This document shows, one piece after another, positions 7,445 to 15,678 of a DNA stretch of 23,899 nucleotides (its first letter is position 1; every line of letters begins with the position of its first letter). The notes under the pieces were generated by a model that worked only from the letters and a program-made list of their open reading frames with translations, searched no databases and had not been told where the DNA came from. A program made the translations under genes and the position numbers. The stretch comes from RBG-16-64-43 sp964353865 (GTDB lineage: Bacteria > Chloroflexota > Anaerolineae > Anaerolineales > RBG-16-64-43), in NCBI GenBank assembly GCA_964353865.1, contig CAYGXJ010000065.1, positions 1-23,899 on the forward strand, given 5' to 3'.

Positions 7445-9403
7445 ATGCCAAACGGATATTGGGGCAAAGTCCTGTATGTCGATCTCTCCACACGCGAGAT
7501 ACGGGTGGAGCGCCCGCCGGAGGCGGTCTACCGCGACTATCTCGGCGGATACGGTTTGGGCGTGCGCTACCTCTACGAGCGTATCCCCGCGCAGGCTGAC
7601 CCCCTCGGCCCCGAGAACATGCTCGCCTTTCTGCCCGGACTCTTGACCGGTTCAGGCGCACAGTTCAGCGGCCGGTTCATGGTCGCCGCCCGCTCCCCCC
7701 TCACCGGCGGCTGGGCGGATGCGAATTGCGGCGGGGATTTCGGCCCCGCCTTGCGCGGCGCAGGCATCGATGGGCTCTTCGTCAGTGGTGCGGCGGACAC
7801 GCCGGTATATCTGCTCATCGCCGAGGGACAAGCAGAAGTCCGCGACGCGGCCCATCTGTGGGGACTGGATGTGCGCGAGACCGAGGAAACCCTGCACGGG
7901 GAAATCGCTCCCGACGCCAAGGTAGCCTGCATCGGCCCGGCAGGGGAAAGACTTGTCCTCATTTCCGGCATTGTCAACGACGACGGGCGCCTCGCGGCGC
8001 GCGGCGGATTGGGCGCGGTGATGGGTTCAAAGCGACTCAAGGCGGTCGTTGCCCGCGGGAAAGCTCGTCCGCCGCAGGCCGATCCGCGCGGCTTCAAGGC
8101 CGCCAACGCAGCCTATCTAAGACTGTTCCGCCGTCACCCTTCGGCGCTGTCTGCACGCGTGCCGATCCTTCTGGCCCGCCTGCTTCCCTTTCTCCGCCAC
8201 TTGCGCGGACAGCTGAGCGGCGGGCCGGCCGATATGGTCGTCGATGTATACCGGCGCTACGGCACCTGCTCCGGGACGGCCGCGCTTGTTGAATTGGGAG
8301 ACACCCCGGTGCGCAACTGGGCGGGGATCGGCTACCGAGACTACCCGCTGGCTGTGTCGGAAGGGCTGAGCGACCGGGCTGTCGTTCGCTCGCTGGTGAA
8401 ACCCTACGCCTGCTATTCCTGCCCGGTTGCCTGCGGTGGCATTGTTCGCCAGCCGGAAGGAGGTATCAGCCACAAGTCCGAGTACGAGACCCTGGCCTCC
8501 TTCGGACCGCTGCTGCTCAACAGCGACCTGGACACCGTGATGCGCTGCGCCCACGTCTGCAATATGGCTGGGCTGGACACCATCTCCACCGGGGTCGCCA
8601 TCGCCTTTGCCCTGGAGTGTGCCGAGAAGGGCTGGCTGCCGCCCGATCTGGCCGGCGAGCTCCCGCTCGGATGGGGAAAAGGCGAATGCATCCTTGAACT
8701 CACGAAGCGCATCGCCGCGCGGACGCCCGGCCTGGGTGACTGGCTAGGGAATGGAGTTCGCAAAGCAGCCGGACGTCTGTGCGAGGCGGCTCGCGAGTCC
8801 GCCATGCAGGCAGGCGGGCAGGAACTGCCCATGCATCGGGGGATCTATGAACCGGGGACAGCGGCGGGCTACGCGCTCGACCCGGCGCCTGGGCGGCACA
8901 CCTCCACCAACACGGGCAACGCGCAGGTCGCCTCCTTTGCGCCGTTCTTTGCATGGCTCGGGTGCAAACCTGCGGCGCGCTATGACTACGCCGGGAAGGG
9001 CCTCACCCAAGCCATCGCCATGCCGCTCTACCGCGCCTATGATGCGCTGGGGCTGTGCCAGTTTTCCCTTCTGATGGGAGAGCCCCCGTTCCTGATCTGG
9101 CTCAACGCGGCCACCGGTTGGGGCGTAAGCGAAGCGGAGTTCTTCCGGACCGGCAAGCGGATCCAGGTGTTGCGCCACGCCTTCAACGCCAAGCACGGCC
9201 AGCCGCCGTGGGTCCCGCTCCCCAAGCGTGAGCTCGGTGATCCACCTCAAACCCTCGGTCCGGTGAGAGGCCGCACCCTGGACATAGAAGCCATGGCCGC
9301 AAGCTACTTCGAGTTCCTGGGGCTCGATCCGCGGTCCGGTCGGCCTCTGCCGGAGACGGCGCGGGCGCTGGGTCTGGATGCTTCCATGGCAGCGCCTGTC
9401 TAG
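7445..9403 (+). CDS. Aldehyde ferredoxin oxidoreductase (tungsten/molybdenum pterin enzyme)
   Basis: At 652 residues it is slightly longer than typical AOR proteins (about 600-620). The N-terminus, beginning GYWGKVLYVDLSTREI, and stretches such as FSGRFMVAARSPLTGGWADA and GGLGAVMGSKRLKAVVA are AOR pterin-binding hallmarks. The [4Fe-4S] ligands are visible as CYSCPVAC (Cys323, Cys326, Cys330), with the distant fourth Cys538 in ALGLCQF. Family members oxidise aldehydes to carboxylates with ferredoxin as acceptor and need a tungsten- or molybdenum-bispterin cofactor. A GGAGG at 7435-7439 precedes the ATG, 26 bases after the fusion gene. In this operon it probably oxidises an aldehyde released by the aldolase domain. 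No dedicated ferredoxin or FeS subunit is encoded next to it. Confidence 0.93.
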   Translation: MPNGYWGKVLYVDLSTREIRVERPPEAVYRDYLGGYGLGVRYLYERIPAQADPLGPENMLAFLPGLLTGSGAQFSGRFMVAARSPLTGGWADANCGGDFGPALRGAGIDGLFVSGAADTPVYLLIAEGQAEVRDAAHLWGLDVRETEETLHGEIAPDAKVACIGPAGERLVLISGIVNDDGRLAARGGLGAVMGSKRLKAVVARGKARPPQADPRGFKAANAAYLRLFRRHPSALSARVPILLARLLPFLRHLRGQLSGGPADMVVDVYRRYGTCSGTAALVELGDTPVRNWAGIGYRDYPLAVSEGLSDRAVVRSLVKPYACYSCPVACGGIVRQPEGGISHKSEYETLASFGPLLLNSDLDTVMRCAHVCNMAGLDTISTGVAIAFALECAEKGWLPPDLAGELPLGWGKGECILELTKRIAARTPGLGDWLGNGVRKAAGRLCEAARESAMQAGGQELPMHRGIYEPGTAAGYALDPAPGRHTSTNTGNAQVASFAPFFAWLGCKPAARYDYAGKGLTQAIAMPLYRAYDALGLCQFSLLMGEPPFLIWLNAATGWGVSEAEFFRTGKRIQVLRHAFNAKHGQPPWVPLPKRELGDPPQTLGPVRGRTLDIEAMAASYFEFLGLDPRSGRPLPETARALGLDASMAAPV

Positions 9404-9436
9404 CCGCCAGCCCTGAGCAGAGAGCGTGGGAGAAGG

Positions 9437-10708
9437 ATGACCGGTCCGGCCAGCGCAGCTTCAAGGCGATCGCCCGGCTTCTTGTTCGGGATGACCATCC
9501 TGATGTTCGGCGCCAACTTCGCCTGGGTCTCCTACAACTCCATCCTGCTCTTGCCTCTGGTACAGAAGGTCGTCCCCGCCGATCGCTCCAGCCTCGCCGT
9601 GGGCGTGATCGCCTGCGCGGCCAACCTGGTCGGCATTCTGGTCAGCCTTCTCTTTGGCATACTGAGCGACCACGGCACCAGTCACCTGGGGAAGCGCACC
9701 CCCAGTATCCTGATCGGCGCACTGGCCGGCTTCCCGGTCATTGCCTGTGCGGCTTTCCTCCACCTCTCCCTGCCGGTCATCATCTGCAGCTACCTGGGGA
9801 TGCATATCTTCACCAATATCGCCAACGGCGCCTGGTGGCCGCTCCTGGTGGATACCGTGCCGGAGGGCCAGCGTGGGCTGGCGTCCGGCCTGCAGGGCTT
9901 CTACATGGTGCTCGCCTCCGCTGTCAGTTTCATCGCGGTAACCTACCTGAACGAGATTCACCGGCCGGACATGGCACTGCTCCTCATGGCGGCGGTCTTC
10001 GCCCTGAGCGGCGTGGTGTGCGCTGCGACAATCCGGCGATACGACAAACCGGCTGCAGCCTCACGGGCGATCAGCCTGCCGCAAGCGCTCGCCGGAATCT
10101 TCCGCGTACGGACCCGGGTGGCTGTTTTCTTCTGGCTGGTCTTGAGTGCCTTCCTTGTGAACATGGGGCTAAACAGCCTGCAGTACTTCGCCAGGGACTT
10201 CCTCGGCATCTACTTCCGCCTGTCCAACCCCGACGCCGGGCTGCGCCTGGTGGGTCTCATCAACCTGGTGGTCATCATGCTCGCGGCGATCGGGACGGGC
10301 CTGCTTTCGGACAGAATCGGCCGGCGGAAGTTGATCGTCGCCGGTGCAGTTGTCTCCGCGTTGACGACCTTGCTCATGGCACTCACCCGTGACTTCACCG
10401 CATTCCTCATCCTGAGTGTGATCCGGGCTTTTGCGACGGGCCCGATCATGGCTGTGATCCCAGCCCTGGCGAGCGGTCTGGCGCCCCCGGAGGAAGCCGG
10501 ACAATACATGGCCTACAGCAATATGACCACGGCCCTCCCAAGCGCATTCGCACCCTTGCTTTTCGGCGCACTCCTGAACATGGCGGGCGCGTCAACCCCC
10601 GCCAGTTTCGTTTGGCTCCTGATTGTTGCCGCAGGCTTCTATCTGCTCGGCGGCGTGGTGTTCGGGATGAAAGTCACCCAGAGGGCCCTGGGTCAGGTCC
10701 TTCGGTGA
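9437..10708 (+). CDS. MFS transporter, 12 predicted membrane segments
   Basis: This 423-residue protein is highly hydrophobic and shows about twelve membrane segments separated by a central cytoplasmic loop near residues 200-225. Motif A-like loops follow the second segment (GILSDHGTSHLGKRTPS) and the eighth (GLLSDRIGRRKL), as expected for the duplicated major facilitator fold. The GKRTPSIL form recalls sugar-cation symporters of the GPH/SLC45 type, but the substrate cannot be read from sequence. It starts 33 bases after the AOR gene with GGGAG just upstream. In the operon it is the only obvious uptake or export route, so it likely moves the substrate of the kinase-aldolase fusion. Confidence 0.88.
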   Translation: MTGPASAASRRSPGFLFGMTILMFGANFAWVSYNSILLLPLVQKVVPADRSSLAVGVIACAANLVGILVSLLFGILSDHGTSHLGKRTPSILIGALAGFPVIACAAFLHLSLPVIICSYLGMHIFTNIANGAWWPLLVDTVPEGQRGLASGLQGFYMVLASAVSFIAVTYLNEIHRPDMALLLMAAVFALSGVVCAATIRRYDKPAAASRAISLPQALAGIFRVRTRVAVFFWLVLSAFLVNMGLNSLQYFARDFLGIYFRLSNPDAGLRLVGLINLVVIMLAAIGTGLLSDRIGRRKLIVAGAVVSALTTLLMALTRDFTAFLILSVIRAFATGPIMAVIPALASGLAPPEEAGQYMAYSNMTTALPSAFAPLLFGALLNMAGASTPASFVWLLIVAAGFYLLGGVVFGMKVTQRALGQVLR

Positions 10709-10765
10709 ACTCCGCGAACCCGCGCGGGCTCAACCCGGCCCATTGAGGCTCACAAGGGAGGCAGC

Positions 10766-12145
10766 ATGGCTTTCTCGCTAGCTCGGCTCATCGAAGCGCG
10801 CCAGGCCGATCAATACGACCTGCACATGCGTCACATCAGCCCCCACATGGCCCGCGTCCAGCAGATCATCGGCTTCGACAAGATCTACACTCGCGGCCAG
10901 GGCGCCTATCTGTGGGATGCGGACGGCAACCGCTACCTCGATCTATTGGCCGGTTTCAGCGTCTTCAACCTGGGGCGCAACCACCCGGCCATCAAGCGGG
11001 CGATGATCGAATTCCTCTCGCTCGATAGCCCAACCCTCGTAAAGATGGACTGCCCGCTGCTGGCCGGTCTCTTGGCCGAGGAACTGGTCAAGCGTATGCC
11101 GGCCGGGCTCGAGTCGATCTTCTTCGCCAACTCCGGGGCGGACGCGGTCGACACGGCCATCAAGTTCGCCCGCTACGCCACCCGGCGGCCGCGGGTCGTC
11201 TACCTCGACCATTCCTTCCACGGCCTGACGCTGGGGACGCTCTCGATCAACGGCGGGGAGGCCTTCAAGAAGGGCTTCGAGCCGCTTGTCCCCGGCACGA
11301 CCATGGTGGCGATGAACGACCTGCAGACGCTGGAGAGGGAGCTGCGCAAAGGCGACGTGGCGGCCTTCATCGTCGAGCCGATCCAAGGCAAGGGCGTGTA
11401 CATCCCCCAGGACAACTACCTGCCCGAGGCGCAGCGCCTGTGCCGCAAGTACGGCACGCTGCTCGTGTGTGACGAAGTCCAGGTGGGAATGGGACGCGCC
11501 GGGCGCTTTCTGTGCGGCGAGCATTGGAACCTGGAACCGGACATGGTCACTCTTGCCAAGTCGCTCGGCGGCGGGTATGTCCCGGTGAGTGCCGTCATCA
11601 TGCGCCGTGACATCAACAACAAGGTGTTCGGCCATCTCAAGCGCGCCCAAGTGCATTCGACCACCTTTGGCCAGAACGACATAGGCATGGCCGCCGGGTT
11701 GGCGACCCTGCACGTCATGGATGAGGAGAAGATCATCGAGCGTAGCGCCACGGTCGGGGCGAAACTACTTGCCGGGCTGGCGGCCCTCAAGGAACGCCAC
11801 GAGATCATAGCCGACGTGCGCGGCAAGGGGCTGATCATCGGCATCGAATTCCGACCGCCGCGTTCGCTGGGTCTCAAGGCGGCCTGGGCGGCCGTCGAAG
11901 CGGCCGAGAAGGGCCTCTTCACCCAGCTGGTGGTGATGTCCCTCATGCGCGACCACCATCTGCTGACCCAGGTGGGCGGCCCGGGCGTCAACATCCTGAA
12001 ACTCCTTCCCCCGCTTATCATCGGCGATGAGGAAGTGGAGGCGATCGTCTCGGCGTTCGACACGGTCCTGAGCGAGACTCGCACCATCGGCGGCCGGGTG
12101 TGGGCGACAAGCGCAGAACTCATCCGCCAGGCGATGAGTCAATGA
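10766..12145 (+). CDS. Class III PLP-dependent aminotransferase
   Basis: The 459-residue length fits class III (ornithine/4-aminobutyrate type) aminotransferases. Visible hallmarks are the substrate-entry region GAYLWDADGNRYLD, the PLP phosphate loop FFANSGADAVDTAIK, the YLDHSFHGLTLG stretch, Asp236 in CDEVQVGMGR (pyridine nitrogen) and the Schiff-base Lys265 in LAKSLGGGYVPVSAV. Family members move an amino group from an omega-amine or amino acid to a keto acid or aldehyde. A strong AGGGAGG at 10755-10761 precedes the ATG after a 57-base gap. The stop overlaps the next start (ATGA at 12142-12145). The donor and acceptor are unknown. HpnO of hopanoid synthesis is also in this class and an HpnA-like gene lies two genes downstream, but I cannot assign HpnO specifically. 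Confidence 0.92.
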   Translation: MAFSLARLIEARQADQYDLHMRHISPHMARVQQIIGFDKIYTRGQGAYLWDADGNRYLDLLAGFSVFNLGRNHPAIKRAMIEFLSLDSPTLVKMDCPLLAGLLAEELVKRMPAGLESIFFANSGADAVDTAIKFARYATRRPRVVYLDHSFHGLTLGTLSINGGEAFKKGFEPLVPGTTMVAMNDLQTLERELRKGDVAAFIVEPIQGKGVYIPQDNYLPEAQRLCRKYGTLLVCDEVQVGMGRAGRFLCGEHWNLEPDMVTLAKSLGGGYVPVSAVIMRRDINNKVFGHLKRAQVHSTTFGQNDIGMAAGLATLHVMDEEKIIERSATVGAKLLAGLAALKERHEIIADVRGKGLIIGIEFRPPRSLGLKAAWAAVEAAEKGLFTQLVVMSLMRDHHLLTQVGGPGVNILKLLPPLIIGDEEVEAIVSAFDTVLSETRTIGGRVWATSAELIRQAMSQ

Positions 12146-13302
12146 GCCAGCTGCTGGAAGACGTGCGCATGCTGGCGGGCGAGATTGGCCCGCGCGGTAC
12201 CGGCACAGCGGGCGAGGCCGCCGGCGCGGATTACGTGGCAGGGCGTCTCGCGCACCTCGGACTGCCTGTCGAGCAGCATCGCTTTCGCGCCGTCGCCAGC
12301 CAGAACAGCTTTCCCCTGGCCATTGACGTGCTCGTCTTGCTCGCCATTGCCATCTATCCCCTGGCCGGGGCGCCCACCCGTTGGATCGCGGCCGCCCTCG
12401 CCATGTGCGCCGCGCCGCTGCTCTGGCAGACCATTCGCAACGCAGGCAACCCGCTCAGCGTGTTCCTCCCCAAAGTCACGAGCCGTAACGTCGAGACACG
12501 AATATCGGCTGGGACCGGCGTTCGCAATCGGGCGGTGATTCTGGCGCACATCGACACCAACCGCTGCCGCATGGCCTGGCAGTCCAAGAGGGTGGCTGCC
12601 CTTGAACCGCTCACCTGGCTCGTCTTGGGTGTGCTGGCCTGCCCAGGTTTGATCTTCTTGGCGGGTGCGCTGTTCGGTGGCCCAGGGTGGCTGTGGTGGC
12701 TCTCACTGGTGCCCGGGGCTTGCGTGGTGGGAATGATCATCACCCTGTGGAAGGACGACCAGAAGCCCTTCAGCCCCGGCGCGCACGACAACGCGGCCAG
12801 CGTCGCGGTGGCGCTCGAAGTCGCTGCCCGCCTTGCCCGCCGACCGCTGGCGACGACCGAGGTATGGTTCATCTTCGATGGCGCCGAGGAGACCGACCAC
12901 GGGGGAGTCCGCAATCTGCTGCGCAGGCAGGGTTCGCTATTGCGGCAGGCGGGCTTCTTCGGACTGGAAGGCCTGGGAAGCGGCGAGATTGTCTACTTGA
13001 CCCGGCAAGGGCTGTGCTGGCCATACCACCCTGCCCCTCACCTCGTCGCGCTCGCAGAGCGTGTGGCGACAGGCCATCCGCAACTCCAGCTGCGTCCGGC
13101 GGAAATGCTGGCCGAGGATGACGTGCGCACCCTGCGCGAGCGCGGCTACCATGCCATCTGCGTCGCCGGGCGCGATCCTCAAACCGGCATCCTTCCCTTC
13201 TGGCATGGGCCGGACGATACCGTGGCCAACGTCTCAGCGGAGACAATGGAACGCGCGGCGGCAATCATGCTGGCGCTTCTGGACGAAATGGACAAAGCCT
13301 GA
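12142..13302 (+). CDS. M28-family metallopeptidase with four membrane segments
   Basis: I chose ATG 12142 because it overlaps the aminotransferase stop (ATGA). An upstream GTG at 12100 would add 14 unconvincing residues. The 386-residue product has the M28 zinc-site order: His136-Ile-Asp138, Asp216 in AHDNAAS, Glu249-Glu250 in DGAEETDHGG, and a final His355 in FWHGPDDT. Unusually, there are hydrophobic pairs at about 57-95 and about 156-205, and the second pair lies inside the catalytic domain between His136 and Asp216. The usual middle Asp/Glu ligand may be Glu in FGLEGLG. Expected activity is aminopeptidase or amide hydrolysis at the membrane, perhaps releasing an amine for the aminotransferase, but the real substrate could be non-peptidic. 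Confidence 0.85.
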   Translation: MSQLLEDVRMLAGEIGPRGTGTAGEAAGADYVAGRLAHLGLPVEQHRFRAVASQNSFPLAIDVLVLLAIAIYPLAGAPTRWIAAALAMCAAPLLWQTIRNAGNPLSVFLPKVTSRNVETRISAGTGVRNRAVILAHIDTNRCRMAWQSKRVAALEPLTWLVLGVLACPGLIFLAGALFGGPGWLWWLSLVPGACVVGMIITLWKDDQKPFSPGAHDNAASVAVALEVAARLARRPLATTEVWFIFDGAEETDHGGVRNLLRRQGSLLRQAGFFGLEGLGSGEIVYLTRQGLCWPYHPAPHLVALAERVATGHPQLQLRPAEMLAEDDVRTLRERGYHAICVAGRDPQTGILPFWHGPDDTVANVSAETMERAAAIMLALLDEMDKA

Positions 13303-13311
13303 GGAGGCGAG

Positions 13312-14319
13312 ATGCGCTGCTTCGTGACCGGCGGCACGGGATTCGTGGGCGGCGCTGTCGTGCGCAGGCTGCTGGCGGAGGGTCACCAGGTCCGCGCATT
13401 GGTGCGGCACGGGACGAACACCCGCCAGCTGGACGGCCTCCAGGTCGAGCGTATCGCCGGGGACCTGAAGGACAGTGCCGCACTGCGCCAGGGCATGACC
13501 GGCTGCGCCTGGGTCTTCCACGTGGCGGCGCTGTATGCCTACTGGGGCTACGCCTGGCAGCAGTTTCTCGAGGCCAACGTCGAGGGCACGCGGCGGGTGC
13601 TGGAGGCTGCCCGCCAGTTGGGACCTCAACGGGTCGTCTACACCAGCTCCATCGCCACACTGGGCATCCCCAAGGGTGGAATGCCCGGTGACGAGCAGAC
13701 GCCGGTGACGCTTGCCGACATGATCGGGTTCTACAAGCGCTCCAAGTTCCTCGCCGAAGAGGTCGCCCGGGAATTCGTCCGCGGGGGTCTGCCGCTCGTG
13801 ATCGTCAACCCGGCCGCGCCGGTCGGGGTGGGCGACCACAAACCCACCCAGACCGGCAAGATGATCGTGGACTTCCTCAACGGCAAAATGCCCGCCTTCG
13901 TCGACACGGGCCTGACCATTGTCGATGTGGATGACGTGGCCACGGGCCATCTCTTGGCCGCGGAACGCGGCACGATCGGCGGGCGCTATGTGCTGGGCGG
14001 GGAAAACCTGTCGCTCAAGCAGGTGCTCGACCTCCTGGCGGAAGTCTCGGGCAGGCCGAAAGTTCGGACACGCATCCCCCGGGGCGTGGCGCTGGCCTGG
14101 GCATACGTGGATACTGGCCTGGCCCGCCTGAACCCGCACCACGTTCCGGCGGCAACGCCGGATGCGGTGCGGGTCTCCGCCAAGCGCGAGTTCTTCAGCT
14201 CCGCCAAGGCAATCCGCGAACTAGGCTTCTCGCCATCCCCGGCCCGCGATGCACTGCGCAAGTCGGTCGACTGGTATCGCCAGAACGGGTACGTAGCACA
14301 GACCATCCACCGACACTGA
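13312..14319 (+). CDS. hpnA: HpnA-like NAD-dependent epimerase/reductase (extended SDR)
   Basis: This 335-residue protein carries the nucleotide-binding TGGTGFVGG at residues 6-14 and the SDR catalytic pair Tyr141-x-x-x-Lys145 (YKRSK), with YTSSIATLG upstream. Stretches such as FHVAALYAYWG, ADMIGFYKRSKFLAEE, GKMIVDFLNGKMPAFVDTG, GGENLSLKQVLDLLAE and FFSSAKAIRELG match what I know of the hopanoid-associated sugar epimerase family (HpnA) over the full length. The role of HpnA itself is poorly defined, and no squalene-hopene cyclase or HpnH is in the window, so a hopanoid role is only suggested. GGAGG at 13303-13307, overlapping the end of the M28 gene, serves the ATG. It is the last gene of the operon and is followed by a strong hairpin terminator. 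Confidence 0.85.
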   Translation: MRCFVTGGTGFVGGAVVRRLLAEGHQVRALVRHGTNTRQLDGLQVERIAGDLKDSAALRQGMTGCAWVFHVAALYAYWGYAWQQFLEANVEGTRRVLEAARQLGPQRVVYTSSIATLGIPKGGMPGDEQTPVTLADMIGFYKRSKFLAEEVAREFVRGGLPLVIVNPAAPVGVGDHKPTQTGKMIVDFLNGKMPAFVDTGLTIVDVDDVATGHLLAAERGTIGGRYVLGGENLSLKQVLDLLAEVSGRPKVRTRIPRGVALAWAYVDTGLARLNPHHVPAATPDAVRVSAKREFFSSAKAIRELGFSPSPARDALRKSVDWYRQNGYVAQTIHRH

Positions 14320-14496
14320 CCTGCCTGCCCCCTGGAAAGACCGCGAACGAGGTCGCTGCGGATAGGGCCGCAAGTGCCAATCCAGCGCGCAGCATGGATC
14401 CTCGCCGGCGCGGAGAGGTCGAGGGATTGAGCCATGGTCGGCGGTCCCGCCAAAGGGGGAAAGAAGCCAACGGCCGCGTGTCCCCGGCTGACTCAC

Positions 14497-14524
14497 GCAG
14501 GGCGGGCCGCCTGGCCCGCCCTGC
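14497..14524 (+). terminator. Intrinsic terminator closing the operon
   Basis: A perfect 12-bp stem GCAGGGCGGGCC / GGCCCGCCCTGC (14497-14508 and 14513-14524) with a 4-base loop is followed by TCTTCCTT. It lies about 180 bases after the HpnA-like stop, in the 250-base gap between convergent genes. I see nothing else definite in that gap. Confidence 0.75.
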
Positions 14525-14569
14525 TCTTCCTTGACCTCACGTGCCCCAACCGGCGCGTCGATTGGGCCC

Positions 14570-15621
14570 TCAACCCTCCGTACGTCGCTCGATCTCGCCA
14601 AAGGTGATCAGCGCCGGCCTCGCCTCGGGGCCGGCGAATATCGGGTTGGTGAGAGCGACCGTCTGCCCAGCCTCGCCCACCGCTTCCGCCCGCACCCTAA
14701 GCTCGGCGTGCAGCTCCGCCCGGCCGTCGACCAGGGGCGCCTCGCCAACGAGTCCCGCCCCGCCGACAATGCGCACCCTCCCGGCCTGCGGGCCCGCGCT
14801 TGCCGTGGCCCTCAGATTGGCGCGGCCGGACACGAGACCCATATCCGCACCTATGTCGAACTGCTCATCGCCGAGCGATGCGGAGGATTGCATCACGGGC
14901 CCGAGGCTGACGTAGGCGCGCCGCTGGCGAACCCCTTCCAGGATAGCCTGCGCAGAAAGCTCGCGGGCGTACACCCACGCTAGGGGTAGGCCCGGCTCCT
15001 CGCCCGGGTAGGGTGGCCCTTCCCCCGGCAGCATGTGAAAGTCGCTGCCCCCAACGGCAGTCGGACGCAGACCGGCATTCAGGCACTCGGTCCAGAAGTC
15101 CACGGCCCGCGGGTTGGCCTGGGCATTATCTGGCCACAGAGGGTCGTCCCAGACTTCGATGGCATCCACCAGGCGCATGTCGGTCGCCGGGTCGCGCCAT
15201 TCCCAGGGTCTGAGCAGCGGATGGTTGATCGAATTGAGGCAGCCCTCACCCCGCGTAGGGTCGAGCAGCTCGCTCGTTCCGGAAACCTGGAGCTGAGCGG
15301 GATGGTGATCTTGCCCTGGCAGACCTCATCCATCCACGGCAGCCATCCCTGGAGGCCGAAGACATTCCAATGCCCTTCTTCGAGCGTCACCTCGAGCCCC
15401 GGGATAATTAGCAGCCCCGGGTCAATGCCAAAATCATTGAAGGCACCGATCGAGTTGTGGTCGGTGATGGCGAAGAAATCCAGCTCGCGCGAAGCATACA
15501 ACTGCTCAAGGCCAGCGGGCGGGTAGCGCCCATCGGACATGTTGGTGTGAACGTGAAAGTCGCCGCAGTACCAGCCGGGCGATGTGCGCCGAACTTCAGA
15601 TAGTGAGAGTCGGCTTGTCAT
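14570..15621 (-). pseudogene. PHP-domain metal-dependent phosphoesterase, interrupted by a frameshift
   Basis: Two overlapping minus-strand frames together make one PHP protein of about 350 residues. The upstream frame (ATG 15621) has DFHVHTNMSDG (His23, His25), AITDHNSIGAF and GLEVTLEEGHWNVFG. The downstream frame continues with NSINHP, the VDAIEVWDD stretch and GGSDFHMLPG, then a C-terminal domain ending at 14570. Homologous sequence passes from the first frame to the second near 15296-15303, where one extra base in the reading-direction run ATCCCGCTCAG would restore it. So this looks like a one-base deletion, either real or a sequencing error. Family members hydrolyse phosphoesters with a trinuclear metal site. 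It lies 57 bases after the APH-fold kinase gene and is probably co-transcribed with it. Confidence 0.82.
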
Positions 15622-15678
15622 CGGAAGAGGCCGGCCTCGGCAAAAGGATAGCGGTCGGGGGGCGTCGGCCCAGCAAGT

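Noticed and set aside
5268..7661. Long minus-strand open frame of 797 codons opposite the fusion gene
   Set aside because: It is a GC-rich shadow of the real gene; its translation is low-complexity and matches no domain, while the plus strand has four recognisable domains.
10719..10728. Palindrome CCCGCGCGGG between the MFS and aminotransferase genes
   Set aside because: It has no loop and no T-run, so it cannot act as an intrinsic terminator; probably just GC-rich spacer.
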